From contig JAZDFQ010000059.1 in assembly GCA_043807765.1 (NCBI GenBank), positions 1 through 64,000 on the forward strand: a stretch of DNA of 64,000 nucleotides, read 5' to 3'. Shown here in pieces: positions 8,032 to 15,997 of this stretch. The stretch is from Stygiobacter sp043807765 (GTDB lineage: Bacteria; Bacteroidota; Ignavibacteria; Ignavibacteriales; Melioribacteraceae). The notes under the pieces were generated by a model. The model saw nothing but the letters and a program-made list of their open reading frames with translations. It searched no databases and was not told where the DNA came from. Position 1 is the stretch's first letter; each line of letters opens with the position of its first letter. The position numbers were made by a program, and so were the translations under genes.

Positions 8032-9990
8032 TTATTTTGCTTCTGCAGCTCCGAAGTGTGGCGGCCTCATTAGCAATTGTAAATTCAATAGGCAATAGAT
8101 AAATCCTTCAGCCTTAACAACTGCAAGCAGATAATCTGCCGCTTCAACTTGGCCGAGAGACGGAACACTATCTATTTCCGAAACTTTAACATCACAAACC
8201 ATATCTACCGCATCTACAATCAACCCTATTCTAATATTGGCGCCTTCAATAACATCTTCAACAACAACAATTCTAGTTTTGTTTGTAAACTCAACTTCCG
8301 GCAAGCCAATTTTCAATCGCATATCAATCACAGGAACAATCATACCTCGTAGATTAATTACCCCTTTGATGAACTCCGGAGTGTTTGGTACGCGTGTAAT
8401 TGCTACCGGCTTAATAATCTCAATAATTTTAATAATATCTATTCCATAGCGCTCACTGCCCAAAATAAAGCGGAGATATTTTCCTTCAAGATTCAGAAGT
8501 GTCTTAGTTTCTAATCCGCCGCTAGAACTCTTCGAGCGGTTTATAATTTGCTTAACCTTTGCCGCAATGTCTTTTTCATTAACACGACTTTTGGCTTGAG
8601 CTTTTTCTTTATCTGTGCACACTGCATCTGCAAATCGCATATCAACAAAACTGTCTAGGTCGATGATAGAGCCAATTCCCATGTGATCGTGCATATAGTG
8701 CTGGATAAAATTGAGATCACCTTTTACCGGATATAAATTATTTGTTTTAATTCCTTTCGGCTCGGTTAAAACATTTTTAAGAATTGGTACTTTAAGCCCA
8801 AGCTCTTTTTTAGGATCAAGAAACTCCACGCCGATTTCCGCTGCAAAGTTTGGTTTTTCATCAATAAGCTTACCGGCTTGAACTAGATACTTTACAAATT
8901 CTTGAACGGCGTCCGGATAATTTTCAATAAACTCTTGTTGAACTGCAAGCACGCAGCAAGGATGATTTTCCCACAGCTCGCTTGATAAAAACTGCAGTTC
9001 TGCTGCGCCCGATGCAATCGCTTTGGTGCCAAGAGGTTCAGCAACTAAAAATCCGCTCGCTTCTTGGTTGCCCGTCATAAATTCTTGCATTTTAACCGGT
9101 GCAACAACTTCAAAACTTACATCTACATTTTTCTGTCCCGTTACGCCCGGTTTTAATCCAATATTATTAAAAAATGCATGACCGAGCATATTGTGTACAG
9201 ACATAGTATGTGGAATGTAAAAAGATTTGTTTCTGTAAAACTCAGCGCCCTCTTCATCATCTGCGGTTTTATTTTTTACACAGATGCTTCCGTTTTTGTG
9301 CGCAAACAAAATCAGTTTCAACGGAACTCCATAATTATATAAATCCATCGCAAGAGGAGCTAAAATAAATGCTGCATCGGCAGATTTATTTTCCAGCGCT
9401 TTTGCGACCGCATTCCAGCTGGCCAAACATTCTGTTTCTAGCTCAAAATGTTTAGGAGTGATTTCGTTATTCTTAATAAGCCCTTTCAAAACACCAAGCG
9501 TAAGGTGATCTGTAATCTGAATATGAATGGCTTTGATCTTTACTTTGCCGGCGCTTGTAATTTTTGATTCGCGGTCGTAAGAAACAGCTTCCACCTCTTG
9601 CTGTTTAATTCCGAACGCTTCTTTAATCTTATCAAGTAGTTCAACATTGTTAAACGGCTTTGAAATAAATGCCGACACACCCGCTTCGAGCGCTTTTTCA
9701 ACTTCTTTCTTTTCTCCACGTCCGGTTGCCATAAGAAACGGAACTGCTTTTGTGGCTTCATTTGTGCGAACCCATTTTAGCAATTCAAAGCCATCCATCT
9801 CCGGCATATTCCAATCACTGATTATCAGCGCAACATCAGATTCCTTCTCCAAAATTTTAATTGCAGATAATCCGCTGTTAGCTTCAAGCACGTTTTTGAA
9901 ATCAAGAGAATTAAGAGTTTTGATTTCCATCATACGCATTGCATTGGCATCTTCAACCAGTAAAATTTTTATTGATGAGCTAAGTTCCAT
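8032..9990 (-). CDS. Receiver / NMT1-like substrate-binding / CheW fusion protein
   Basis: The 652-residue protein has three domains and no signal peptide. Residues 1-125 form a CheY-like receiver with Asp14, phospho-acceptor Asp59 (ISDWNMPEMDG) and the Lys of SKPF. Residues about 150-450 resemble the nitrate/sulfonate/taurine ABC substrate-binding family (NMT1/SsuA/NrtA type), normally periplasmic: LTLGVLKGL near the start, then a CVLAVQQEFIENYPDAVQEF segment. Residues about 500-645 are a CheW domain (RFILGSERYGIDI, GVINLRGMIVPVIDMR). CheW couples CheA kinases to receptors, so a cytoplasmic ligand sensor feeding a chemotaxis-like complex is plausible by inference. No other che gene is in the window. 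A strong hairpin lies about 50 bases upstream. The domain order is clear; the function of the fusion is unknown. Confidence 0.85.
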   Translation of the reverse strand: MELSSSIKILLVEDANAMRMMEIKTLNSLDFKNVLEANSGLSAIKILEKESDVALIISDWNMPEMDGFELLKWVRTNEATKAVPFLMATGRGEKKEVEKALEAGVSAFISKPFNNVELLDKIKEAFGIKQQEVEAVSYDRESKITSAGKVKIKAIHIQITDHLTLGVLKGLIKNNEITPKHFELETECLASWNAVAKALENKSADAAFILAPLAMDLYNYGVPLKLILFAHKNGSICVKNKTADDEEGAEFYRNKSFYIPHTMSVHNMLGHAFFNNIGLKPGVTGQKNVDVSFEVVAPVKMQEFMTGNQEASGFLVAEPLGTKAIASGAAELQFLSSELWENHPCCVLAVQQEFIENYPDAVQEFVKYLVQAGKLIDEKPNFAAEIGVEFLDPKKELGLKVPILKNVLTEPKGIKTNNLYPVKGDLNFIQHYMHDHMGIGSIIDLDSFVDMRFADAVCTDKEKAQAKSRVNEKDIAAKVKQIINRSKSSSGGLETKTLLNLEGKYLRFILGSERYGIDIIKIIEIIKPVAITRVPNTPEFIKGVINLRGMIVPVIDMRLKIGLPEVEFTNKTRIVVVEDVIEGANIRIGLIVDAVDMVCDVKVSEIDSVPSLGQVEAADYLLAVVKAEGFIYCLLNLQLLMRPPHFGAAEAK

Positions 9991-10039
9991 CGTAAACCAT
10001 TCTTTTTTAGTTAGAATCTGTCCTCATTGTAGAATAAGC

Positions 10040-10062
10040 GATTCTCGCCTAAGCGGAGAATC
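10040..10062. promoter_or_regulatory. Hairpin/palindrome upstream of the REC-NMT1-CheW gene
   Basis: GATTCTCGC and GC(G)GAGAATC form a near-perfect inverted repeat around a CTAA loop, about 50 bases before the start of the minus-strand fusion gene. No T-run follows on either strand, so an operator or leader hairpin is likelier than a terminator. The remainder of the 222-base gap (9991-10212) shows no other feature. Confidence 0.4.
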
Positions 10063-10212
10063 TCACTATTATTATCGAACAATTTTCACGTTTTTAAACC
10101 GATTATGCTTTTTTTCATTTAGAAAATGGTTTTAGAATCTCCCCTAGTCTCAACCCGTTTCTCTTTAGTATCGTTTTAATTAAGTTGGTTCTGGTTTTCT
10201 AAAGAATATGAG

Positions 10213-10419
10213 TTGAAACGAATGAGCTCCTTTTCCTGTCCGCATATTGATGCAAATCGTTTTTGCAGCCGGTTAAACGTTGAATGTATGCCCGGAAGAA
10301 AAGGATGTGTGTTAGGTAAAAAAGTATCGTTTGCAATTCCGGCAGAGAAAAGAAAACTTCCGGGCGAGGAAAATAAAACCAACGACCCGTTTAAGAAATA
10401 TAGACGAAAGAAAAAATAA
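10213..10419 (+). CDS. Small cysteine-rich protein of unknown function
   Basis: This 68-residue protein begins at TTG or at ATG 10222, which would give MSSFSCPHIDANRF. It carries four cysteines in the order C-x8-C-x6-C-x6-C (CPHIDANRFC, then NVECMPGRKGCVLGKKV) and a very basic tail (KKYRRKKK). The pattern and coding bias look real, and I recall similar short CPH/PGRKGCVL proteins in other bacteria, but I cannot name a family. Four cysteines suggest a metal site. It ends 11 bases before the lactonase start, so it may be the first gene of that run. Confidence 0.55.
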   Translation: MKRMSSFSCPHIDANRFCSRLNVECMPGRKGCVLGKKVSFAIPAEKRKLPGEENKTNDPFKKYRRKKK

Positions 10420-10430
10420 AGGATAAGACA

Positions 10431-11300
10431 TTGAAAAAAATTTTTGTCGTTGTTGTTTTCATCTCCGTAGTTGCTCTGGCACAATCGCCTATTCCTAAAG
10501 ATGCAAAGCTGGAAAAAATTTCCACCGGACATGTTTTTGTTGAAGGACCGGTATGGAAAGATGGTGTTGGTTTGCTCTTTTCAGATATGGGTTCCAACTC
10601 TATCTGCAAGTGGAATCCGGAAATCGGGACTACTGTTTTTATGAAGCCTTCTTTTGTTTCCAACGGATTAACATATGATAACGACGGCAATTTAATTATG
10701 ATGCAGACCGGGAAGCGCCGAGTTGCGCGACTTGAAAAAGATGGAATAGTACAAACTTCTTTAGCTGATGAGTTCGACGGGAAAGAATTTAACAGTCCGA
10801 ACGATATTGCAGTTAAATCAAGCGGCTCAATTTTCTTTACCGATCCCGATTTTAATATTCCTCAAGGCGAAAGCGCTGAACTAAGCATTAAAGGAATTTA
10901 CAGACTTAGTAAAAATGGTTCTCTCAAGCTTCTCGATGATACTTTTGATAAACCAAACGGAATTTGTTTTTCACCGGACGAGAAAAAACTTTATGTGTGC
11001 GAATCACCCAGGGCAATTGTTTACGTTTGGGATGTTGTTAACGATTCAACAATTGCAAACAAAAAGCTATTCTACGCTATACCGGAAAAAGGTTACGCCG
11101 ATGGAATGAAAACCGATCCGGCTGGAAATCTTTACTGCACCGGTCCCGGCGGTGTTTGGGTAATTTCTCCCGATGGAAAATTGCTCGATAAAATCGCTAC
11201 GCCGGAAACCCCGACCAACTGTAACTGGGGCGATGCAGATAGAAAAACTCTGTACATCACTGCTCAAACATCTGTTTATAGAATTAGATTAGTTAAATAA
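10431..11300 (+). CDS. SMP-30/gluconolactonase family protein, exported
   Basis: The 289-residue protein starts at TTG behind an AAAGGA-type site, with a signal peptide (IFVVVVFISVVALAQS). The rest is a six-bladed propeller of the SMP-30/gluconolactonase/LRE family. EGPVW near residue 38 supplies the metal-binding Glu, NSPNDIAV and DKPNGICFSPD mark ligand loops, and YADGMKTD is the conserved Asp loop. The family opens sugar-acid lactones. It stands first in a three-gene run with a cupin and a Gfo/Idh/MocA dehydrogenase, separated by 13 and 6 bases, which suggests oxidation of a sugar or uronic acid with a periplasmic lactonase step. The substrate is not determinable from sequence. Confidence 0.87.
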   Translation: MKKIFVVVVFISVVALAQSPIPKDAKLEKISTGHVFVEGPVWKDGVGLLFSDMGSNSICKWNPEIGTTVFMKPSFVSNGLTYDNDGNLIMMQTGKRRVARLEKDGIVQTSLADEFDGKEFNSPNDIAVKSSGSIFFTDPDFNIPQGESAELSIKGIYRLSKNGSLKLLDDTFDKPNGICFSPDEKKLYVCESPRAIVYVWDVVNDSTIANKKLFYAIPEKGYADGMKTDPAGNLYCTGPGGVWVISPDGKLLDKIATPETPTNCNWGDADRKTLYITAQTSVYRIRLVK

Positions 11301-11313
11301 ATACCGAGGAATT

Positions 11314-11763
11314 ATGAACCGCTTTCTTAAAATCACCAGCTTACTTTTTCTTTTAATTGTTTCATTTGCTTATTCGCAAGAACTAAAACTCGAACCGAAA
11401 GTAATCGTTCCGGCAGATGTAAAATGGACCGTCACCGCAAATGGAATTCAAACATCAGTTCTATACGGTGATCCCACCAAAGCCGGCTACTATGTTATGT
11501 TTTATAAAATTCCGGCTGAATTAAAACTACCGCCTCATTTTCATCCTGAAAGCAGAACTGTTGTTGTTGTAACCGGAAAATTTTATTACGGATACGGTTC
11601 AACATTTGATGAAAGCAAAATGTATGAAATGCCGCAAGGAACTTATTTTACCGAGCCGGGCAATCAACATCATTATGCTTACTCAAAAGCGGGAGAAGTG
11701 TTATTGTACGTTGCGGGATTTGGAACAACTGGAACAACCTTTGTTGAACAAAAGGAAAAATAG
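11314..11763 (+). CDS. Exported cupin-domain protein
   Basis: The 149-residue protein has a signal peptide ending near SFAYSQ and a single cupin barrel. PPHFHPESRTVVVVTGKFYYG is cupin motif 1 (metal ligands His, His, Glu), and PGNQHHYAYS supplies the motif 2 histidine. Such small cupins bind a metal and act as isomerases, lyases or dioxygenases of small molecules. It lies between the lactonase and a Gfo/Idh/MocA gene (gap 6 bases), so a role in the same sugar-acid route is reasonable. An alternative is a general small-molecule binding protein. Confidence 0.82.
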   Translation: MNRFLKITSLLFLLIVSFAYSQELKLEPKVIVPADVKWTVTANGIQTSVLYGDPTKAGYYVMFYKIPAELKLPPHFHPESRTVVVVTGKFYYGYGSTFDESKMYEMPQGTYFTEPGNQHHYAYSKAGEVLLYVAGFGTTGTTFVEQKEK

Positions 11764-11769
11764 ATTTCA

Positions 11770-12777
11770 ATGAATGAGAAAATTCGCTGGGGAATTATTG
11801 GCTGCGGCGATGTAACCGAAGTTAAAAGCGGTCCCGGCTTTCAGAAAGCCGAAGGCTCCGAACTTGTTGCCGTGATGAGAAGAAACAAAAATCTTGCGCA
11901 AGATTACGCAAGCAGACACAATGTTTCTAAATGGTATGGTAACGCTCAAGATTTAATTAACGATCCGAATGTTGACGCGGTTTACATTGCTACTCCTCCT
12001 TCATCACATAAGAAATATGTCTTTGATGCTGCACGCGCCGGCAAGCCCGTTTACGTTGAAAAGCCTATGGCTCTCAACTATAGAGAATGTTTGGACATGG
12101 TTGCGTTCTGCGAACAAAATAATGTTCCTCTGTTCGTAGCTTATTACAGAAGAGCTTTGCCAAGATTTCTAAAAATAAAATCTTTGATTGAAGAAGGTTC
12201 GGTTGGTGAAGTTCGTTGCGTGAACACCCGTTTAAGACAAAAGCCAAATGAGAATGATTTATCTCGGCTTGAAAACTGGCGGACAAATCCATCCATAGCC
12301 GGATGCGGATACTTCTGCGATATGGCTTCACACACAATTGATATTCTACAATTCATACTTGGAGAAATTAAAGACGCTAAAGGAATTACAGGCAATCAAC
12401 AAAAACTTTATGAAGCAGAAGATATTGTAAGCGCATCATTTGTTTTTGAAAGCGGCGTTCAAGGAACGGGAAGCTGGTGCTTCAGTTCTAATCAAGAAAT
12501 AGATGAAACGGAAATTGTTGGAACGGATGGAAGAATTGTGTTTCCAACATTTCAACTAATTCCAACAATTTTAGAAACAAATAATTCCAGAGAAGAATTT
12601 GATATTAAAAATCCTCCGCATATTGCTCAACCATTAATTCAAACAATAGTTGATGAGCTTCGCGGAGTTGGTAGTTGCCCTAGCACAGGAAGAAGCGGCG
12701 CATCTGCAAGCCGTGTAATGGATAAAATCCTCGGACGCGAAAAGATGAATACGTTAGCACCATATAAATACATCTAA
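11770..12777 (+). CDS. Gfo/Idh/MocA-family NAD(P)-dependent oxidoreductase
   Basis: The 335-residue cytoplasmic protein opens with a Rossmann fold (WGIIGCGDVTE, GxGxxx near residue 10). VDAVYIATPPSSH and the signature EKPMALN (catalytic Lys near residue 98) follow, and a C-terminal alpha/beta substrate domain completes it. The family oxidises or reduces sugars, inositols and biliverdin-like compounds with a nicotinamide cofactor. Its position after an exported lactonase and cupin supports sugar catabolism. The natural substrate cannot be read from sequence. Confidence 0.9.
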   Translation: MNEKIRWGIIGCGDVTEVKSGPGFQKAEGSELVAVMRRNKNLAQDYASRHNVSKWYGNAQDLINDPNVDAVYIATPPSSHKKYVFDAARAGKPVYVEKPMALNYRECLDMVAFCEQNNVPLFVAYYRRALPRFLKIKSLIEEGSVGEVRCVNTRLRQKPNENDLSRLENWRTNPSIAGCGYFCDMASHTIDILQFILGEIKDAKGITGNQQKLYEAEDIVSASFVFESGVQGTGSWCFSSNQEIDETEIVGTDGRIVFPTFQLIPTILETNNSREEFDIKNPPHIAQPLIQTIVDELRGVGSCPSTGRSGASASRVMDKILGREKMNTLAPYKYI

Positions 12778-12794
12778 CTATAAGGAGAACCAAA

Positions 12795-13295
12795 ATGGCA
12801 ACAACAAAAGAAAATTTAAAGGAAGCATTTGCCGGTGAAAGTCAGGCAAATCAAAAGTACCGTGCATTTGCAAAGAAAGCAGAGAAAGAAGGATTTCCGA
12901 ACATCGCGAAACTATTTGTTACAGCAGCAGAAGCTGAAAGAATTCATGCAGAGGGACATCTTGGTTCACTTGATGGAATCAACTCTACAGTTGAAAATTT
13001 GAAAGCCGCAATTGATGGCGAAACATACGAGTACACAGAAATGTATCCACCGATGCACGAGCAGGCTGTTGCAGAGAACCACAAAGCTCAGCGCATGTTT
13101 AAGTATGCGCTCGATGCAGAAAAAATTCACGCGGATTTATATAAAATGGCATTGGCTGCTGCAGAACATGGAAAGGATTTAGATGTTGGCGAAATTTATC
13201 TCTGTCCGGTCTGCGGACATATTGAGTTTGGCGAGCCAAAAGATAAATGCCCAATCTGCGGCACATTGCCGACAAAGTATGTGAAAGTTGCATAA
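12795..13295 (+). CDS. Rubrerythrin
   Basis: The 166-residue protein has an N-terminal four-helix ferritin-like di-iron domain (EAFAGESQANQKYRAFAKKAE, with further Glu and His ligands at EAERIHAEGH and DAEKIHADLY). The C-terminal rubredoxin-like iron site is CPVCGHIEFG ... CPICG (about residues 136-155). Rubrerythrins reduce hydrogen peroxide in anaerobes and facultative anaerobes. A strong AAGGAGA site lies upstream of the ATG. It is 17 bases after the dehydrogenase gene, so may be cotranscribed, although the function is unrelated. Length and motifs are typical. Confidence 0.95.
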   Translation: MATTKENLKEAFAGESQANQKYRAFAKKAEKEGFPNIAKLFVTAAEAERIHAEGHLGSLDGINSTVENLKAAIDGETYEYTEMYPPMHEQAVAENHKAQRMFKYALDAEKIHADLYKMALAAAEHGKDLDVGEIYLCPVCGHIEFGEPKDKCPICGTLPTKYVKVA

Positions 13296-13321
13296 CATTT
13301 TTTAATTAATGGTGACCTTCT

Positions 13322-14206
13322 ATGCGTAAAATATTTTTACTCGTATCAATGCTTTCTTTTGTTTCTCTGATCACGGCACAGAACATTAAATTTATTGGAA
13401 ATCCCGAATTAGTTTTTCCCAATCTTGTCTCTACTGAAAAATCTGAAATCAAGCTTACATTTAGTCCCGACGGAACAAGAATGCTTTGGGGAGCGATTGG
13501 CTGGGAAAACGGAACCGGCGGCTGGGATATTTGGGAAAGCGTAAAAGAAAATAATCAATGGGGAACGCCGCAATCGGTTTCATTTAATTCAACAAGCAAT
13601 GATTTTGATCCTTGCATTAGCTTCGATGGAAAAGGTGTTTATTTCTTTTCGAACCGTGAGAATGGATTTGGCGGCGATGATATTTACTTTGTTCCGTTTG
13701 ATAACAAAACCAGAACTTACGGTTCAGCTATAAATCTTGGCGAAAACATTAATTCTAAAGGTGATGAATGGGGTCCGGTTATTTCGGAAGATGGAAACAT
13801 ATTAATGTTTTGCACAGACGGACGGGGCGGATTAGGCAAGCATGATATTTTTATTTCAAAACTAGAAAAAGGAAAATGGCTTCCGGCTGTGAGTATAGGT
13901 GAACCAATTAATTCTTCGCTGGATGACTTCGATCCCGTTTTCTTAAGTGATGGAAAGTCCATTGTGTTTGCTTCCGAACGTTCCGGGGCTGATGCTGTTG
14001 ACCTTTATGTTTCTGAATGGAAAGATAGTACGTATTCGACTCCGACAATTTTGGATTCAACTATCAATTCGAAAGAGTATTGGGATTTCGGCTGTTCTGT
14101 AAATCCGCAAGAAAAAAACGTTTTGTACTTCAACTCGCACAAACCGGATAATGGCATTGGCAAAATTGATGTTTACAAAATCAAATATGTAATTCGTAAT
14201 AAATAA
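13322..14206 (+). CDS. Exported PD40/TolB-like beta-propeller protein
   Basis: The 294-residue protein has a signal peptide (LLVSMLSFVSLITAQN) and repeated PD40-type blades: LTFSPDGTRMLWGAIG, DPCISFDGKGVYFFSNRENG, GPVISEDGNILMFCTDGRGG, DPVFLSDGKSIVFASERSG. Such propellers occur in the periplasm or on the surface of Bacteroidota, often fused to OmpA domains; no OmpA domain is present here. The exact role is unknown, probably protein or ligand binding. The gene lies between rubrerythrin and ppnP with short gaps. Confidence 0.8.
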   Translation: MRKIFLLVSMLSFVSLITAQNIKFIGNPELVFPNLVSTEKSEIKLTFSPDGTRMLWGAIGWENGTGGWDIWESVKENNQWGTPQSVSFNSTSNDFDPCISFDGKGVYFFSNRENGFGGDDIYFVPFDNKTRTYGSAINLGENINSKGDEWGPVISEDGNILMFCTDGRGGLGKHDIFISKLEKGKWLPAVSIGEPINSSLDDFDPVFLSDGKSIVFASERSGADAVDLYVSEWKDSTYSTPTILDSTINSKEYWDFGCSVNPQEKNVLYFNSHKPDNGIGKIDVYKIKYVIRNK

Positions 14207-14235
14207 TATTGCTAAGCGATCCATAAGGAGAAGAA

Positions 14236-14553
14236 ATGTCGGAATTTTCAAACGTAACGGTAGTAAAAAAAGCCAATGTTTATTTTGATGGAAATGTTAC
14301 AAGCCGTACGGTTTTATTTACAGATGGAACAAAGAAAACTTTAGGAATAATGATGCCCGGCGAATATGAATTTGGAACAGCAGATAAAGAATTGATGGAA
14401 ATTCTTGCCGGAGATCTGGATGTTTTGCTTCCGGGTGAACCAGAATGGAAAAAATTTGTTGGCGGTGATTCGTTTTACGTTGCTGCAAATTCCAAGTTTA
14501 GTTTAAAAGTTAACTCGGTTACTGATTACTGCTGTTCTTATATCAAAGAATAG
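14236..14553 (+). CDS. ppnP: Pyrimidine/purine nucleoside phosphorylase
   Basis: The 105-residue protein matches the PpnP (formerly DUF1255/YaiE) family over its full usual length. It has the N-terminal VTVVKKANVYFDGNVTSRTV, the middle TLGIMMPGEYEFGTADKELMEI and the C-terminal GDSFYVAANSKFSLKV cupin strands. PpnP splits nucleosides with phosphate to a base and a pentose-1-phosphate, in the cytoplasm. An AAGGAGAAG site precedes the ATG. A hairpin terminator ends the unit. Confidence 0.93.
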   Translation: MSEFSNVTVVKKANVYFDGNVTSRTVLFTDGTKKTLGIMMPGEYEFGTADKELMEILAGDLDVLLPGEPEWKKFVGGDSFYVAANSKFSLKVNSVTDYCCSYIKE

Positions 14554-14560
14554 AACCACG

Positions 14561-14590
14561 AGCGGCTCGGCAAGAGCCGCTTTAATCTTC
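14561..14590 (+). terminator. Terminator-like hairpin after ppnP
   Basis: AGCGGCTC (14561-14568) pairs exactly with GAGCCGCT (14574-14581) over a five-base loop, followed by a short TTTAAT tract. The T-run is weak, but the stem is strong and starts 7 bases after the stop. Confidence 0.65.
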
Positions 14591-14642
14591 GAAAGCAACA
14601 TTTGAAAAGTTTGGAATTGGATAAAATTTAATAGAGTTGATT

Positions 14643-14981
14643 ATGGACTTAATAATTATTTGGTTGATTCAAGCAATTATCTGCGCTTGTTTTTGTGGTT
14701 ACATAGCGTTTCAGAAGAAAAGAGGTGTGTTAGTTTGGATAACATTAGGATTCTTATTTGGTATTATTTCTCTTATCGCTCTAGCCGCTATTCCGTCCAC
14801 AGAAAATACTAGCACAAATATTTCCTCAAAGGGAAATTCACTCATATTTAACCCTCAACATCAATCCATGGAAATGAGTGCGGTTGAAACGTGGGAGTGT
14901 TTAAATTGCAACCACATTAATTATTTATCACTACAAAAATGTTCACATTGCAGAACAATTAGACAACATGAATCAAGCTAA
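14643..14981 (+). CDS. Small membrane protein with C-terminal zinc ribbon
   Basis: From the ATG at 14643 the protein has 112 residues; a TTG two codons upstream is also possible. Two hydrophobic segments (LIIIWLIQAIICACFCGYIA and VLVWITLGFLFGIISLIALA) are followed by a soluble tail ending in a four-cysteine ribbon, WECLNCNHINYL ... KCSHCRT. That is the CxxC-x10-CxxC spacing of RanBP-type or short zinc ribbons. The function is unknown. Its last codons overlap the start of the YiaK-like gene by 14 bases, which suggests translational coupling. Confidence 0.7.
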   Translation: MDLIIIWLIQAIICACFCGYIAFQKKRGVLVWITLGFLFGIISLIALAAIPSTENTSTNISSKGNSLIFNPQHQSMEMSAVETWECLNCNHINYLSLQKCSHCRTIRQHESS

Positions 14982-15987
14982 TAGTGTTTTTAGAATTCCC
15001 GCTTCTCGAGTTGAAACTGAATTTTTGCGCGTTCTACTAAAGAACGGATTCACAGAAGACAAATCAAAAATTCTCGCTAAAATATTTACTGAGAACAGCA
15101 TTGATGGAGTTTACACACACGGAGTAAACCGCTTTTCTAGATTCATTCTTTATGTAAAAGAAAAAGTAATTGATGTAAATGCCGAACCGGAATTGAAACA
15201 CTCCGCCGGAGCTTTGGAGCAGTGGAACGGAAATTTAGGCGCCGGAATTTTGAACGCGCTTAAGGCAACAGACCGCGCAATGGAATTAGCTAATCAGTTT
15301 GGAATTGGATGTGTTGCGCTTGCAAACACAAACCATTGGATGCGCGGCGGAACTTACGGCTGGCGCGCGGCAAAAAATGGTTTTGCTTTTATAAGCTGGA
15401 CAAACACTCTCGGCTTAATGCCGGCTTGGGGCGCAACAAATCCAAAACTTGGAAACAACCCGATTGTATTCGGTGCACCCTTCAATGATGACGCAATTGT
15501 TCTTGATATGGCAATGTCTCAATTCGCTTATGGAAAAATAGAAGCCGCACAAAGAAGAAACCAACAGATGCCAATGTTTGGCGGTTATAATAAAGATGGA
15601 ATTCTTTCTACCGATCCCACAAAAATTTTAGAATCGCAACGACTTCTTCCGATGGGATATTGGAAAGGTGCCGGACTTGCATTACTAATTGATTTGTTAG
15701 CAACCATTCTTTCCGGCGGAATTTCTACGCTAGAAATAAGCAAGCAAAAGTATGAGCATGCGTTGTCACAAGTATTTATTGCAATGGATTTATCTAAACT
15801 TGGGAACGCCTCATCAATTACCCAAACCATAAATCAAATAATTGATGATTACCACACATCAATTCCGGAAGATGACTCGAAAGAAATTCTGTATCCCGGC
15901 GAGCGTGTTTTGAAAACAAGAAAAGACAATTTACTCAACGGTATTCCGGTTGATGAAGTTGTGTGGAAAGAAATAATTGAATTGTAG
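14968..15987 (+). CDS. Ldh/YlbC/YiaK-family NAD(P)-dependent dehydrogenase (2,3-diketo-L-gulonate reductase-like)
   Basis: The 339-residue protein belongs to the malate/L-lactate dehydrogenase 2 family (PF02615). The signatures are DGVYTHGVNRFSRF with the catalytic His, ALANTNHWMRGGTYGW, and PMGYWKGAGLALLIDLLATILSGG in the C-terminal half. Members act on alpha-keto or hydroxy acids; the overall sequence is closest in my judgement to 2,3-diketo-L-gulonate reductase (YiaK/DlgD), about 332 residues. Sugar-acid genes lie 2-4 kb upstream, giving a consistent metabolic theme. The exact substrate is inference. Confidence 0.87.
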   Translation: MNQANSVFRIPASRVETEFLRVLLKNGFTEDKSKILAKIFTENSIDGVYTHGVNRFSRFILYVKEKVIDVNAEPELKHSAGALEQWNGNLGAGILNALKATDRAMELANQFGIGCVALANTNHWMRGGTYGWRAAKNGFAFISWTNTLGLMPAWGATNPKLGNNPIVFGAPFNDDAIVLDMAMSQFAYGKIEAAQRRNQQMPMFGGYNKDGILSTDPTKILESQRLLPMGYWKGAGLALLIDLLATILSGGISTLEISKQKYEHALSQVFIAMDLSKLGNASSITQTINQIIDDYHTSIPEDDSKEILYPGERVLKTRKDNLLNGIPVDEVVWKEIIEL

Positions 15988-15997
15988 TGACAGAGAA

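Noticed and set aside
10176..10532. Antisense open frame opposite the small Cys protein and lactonase
   Set aside because: Lies opposite two frames with clear protein-like sequence and carries no recognisable domain.
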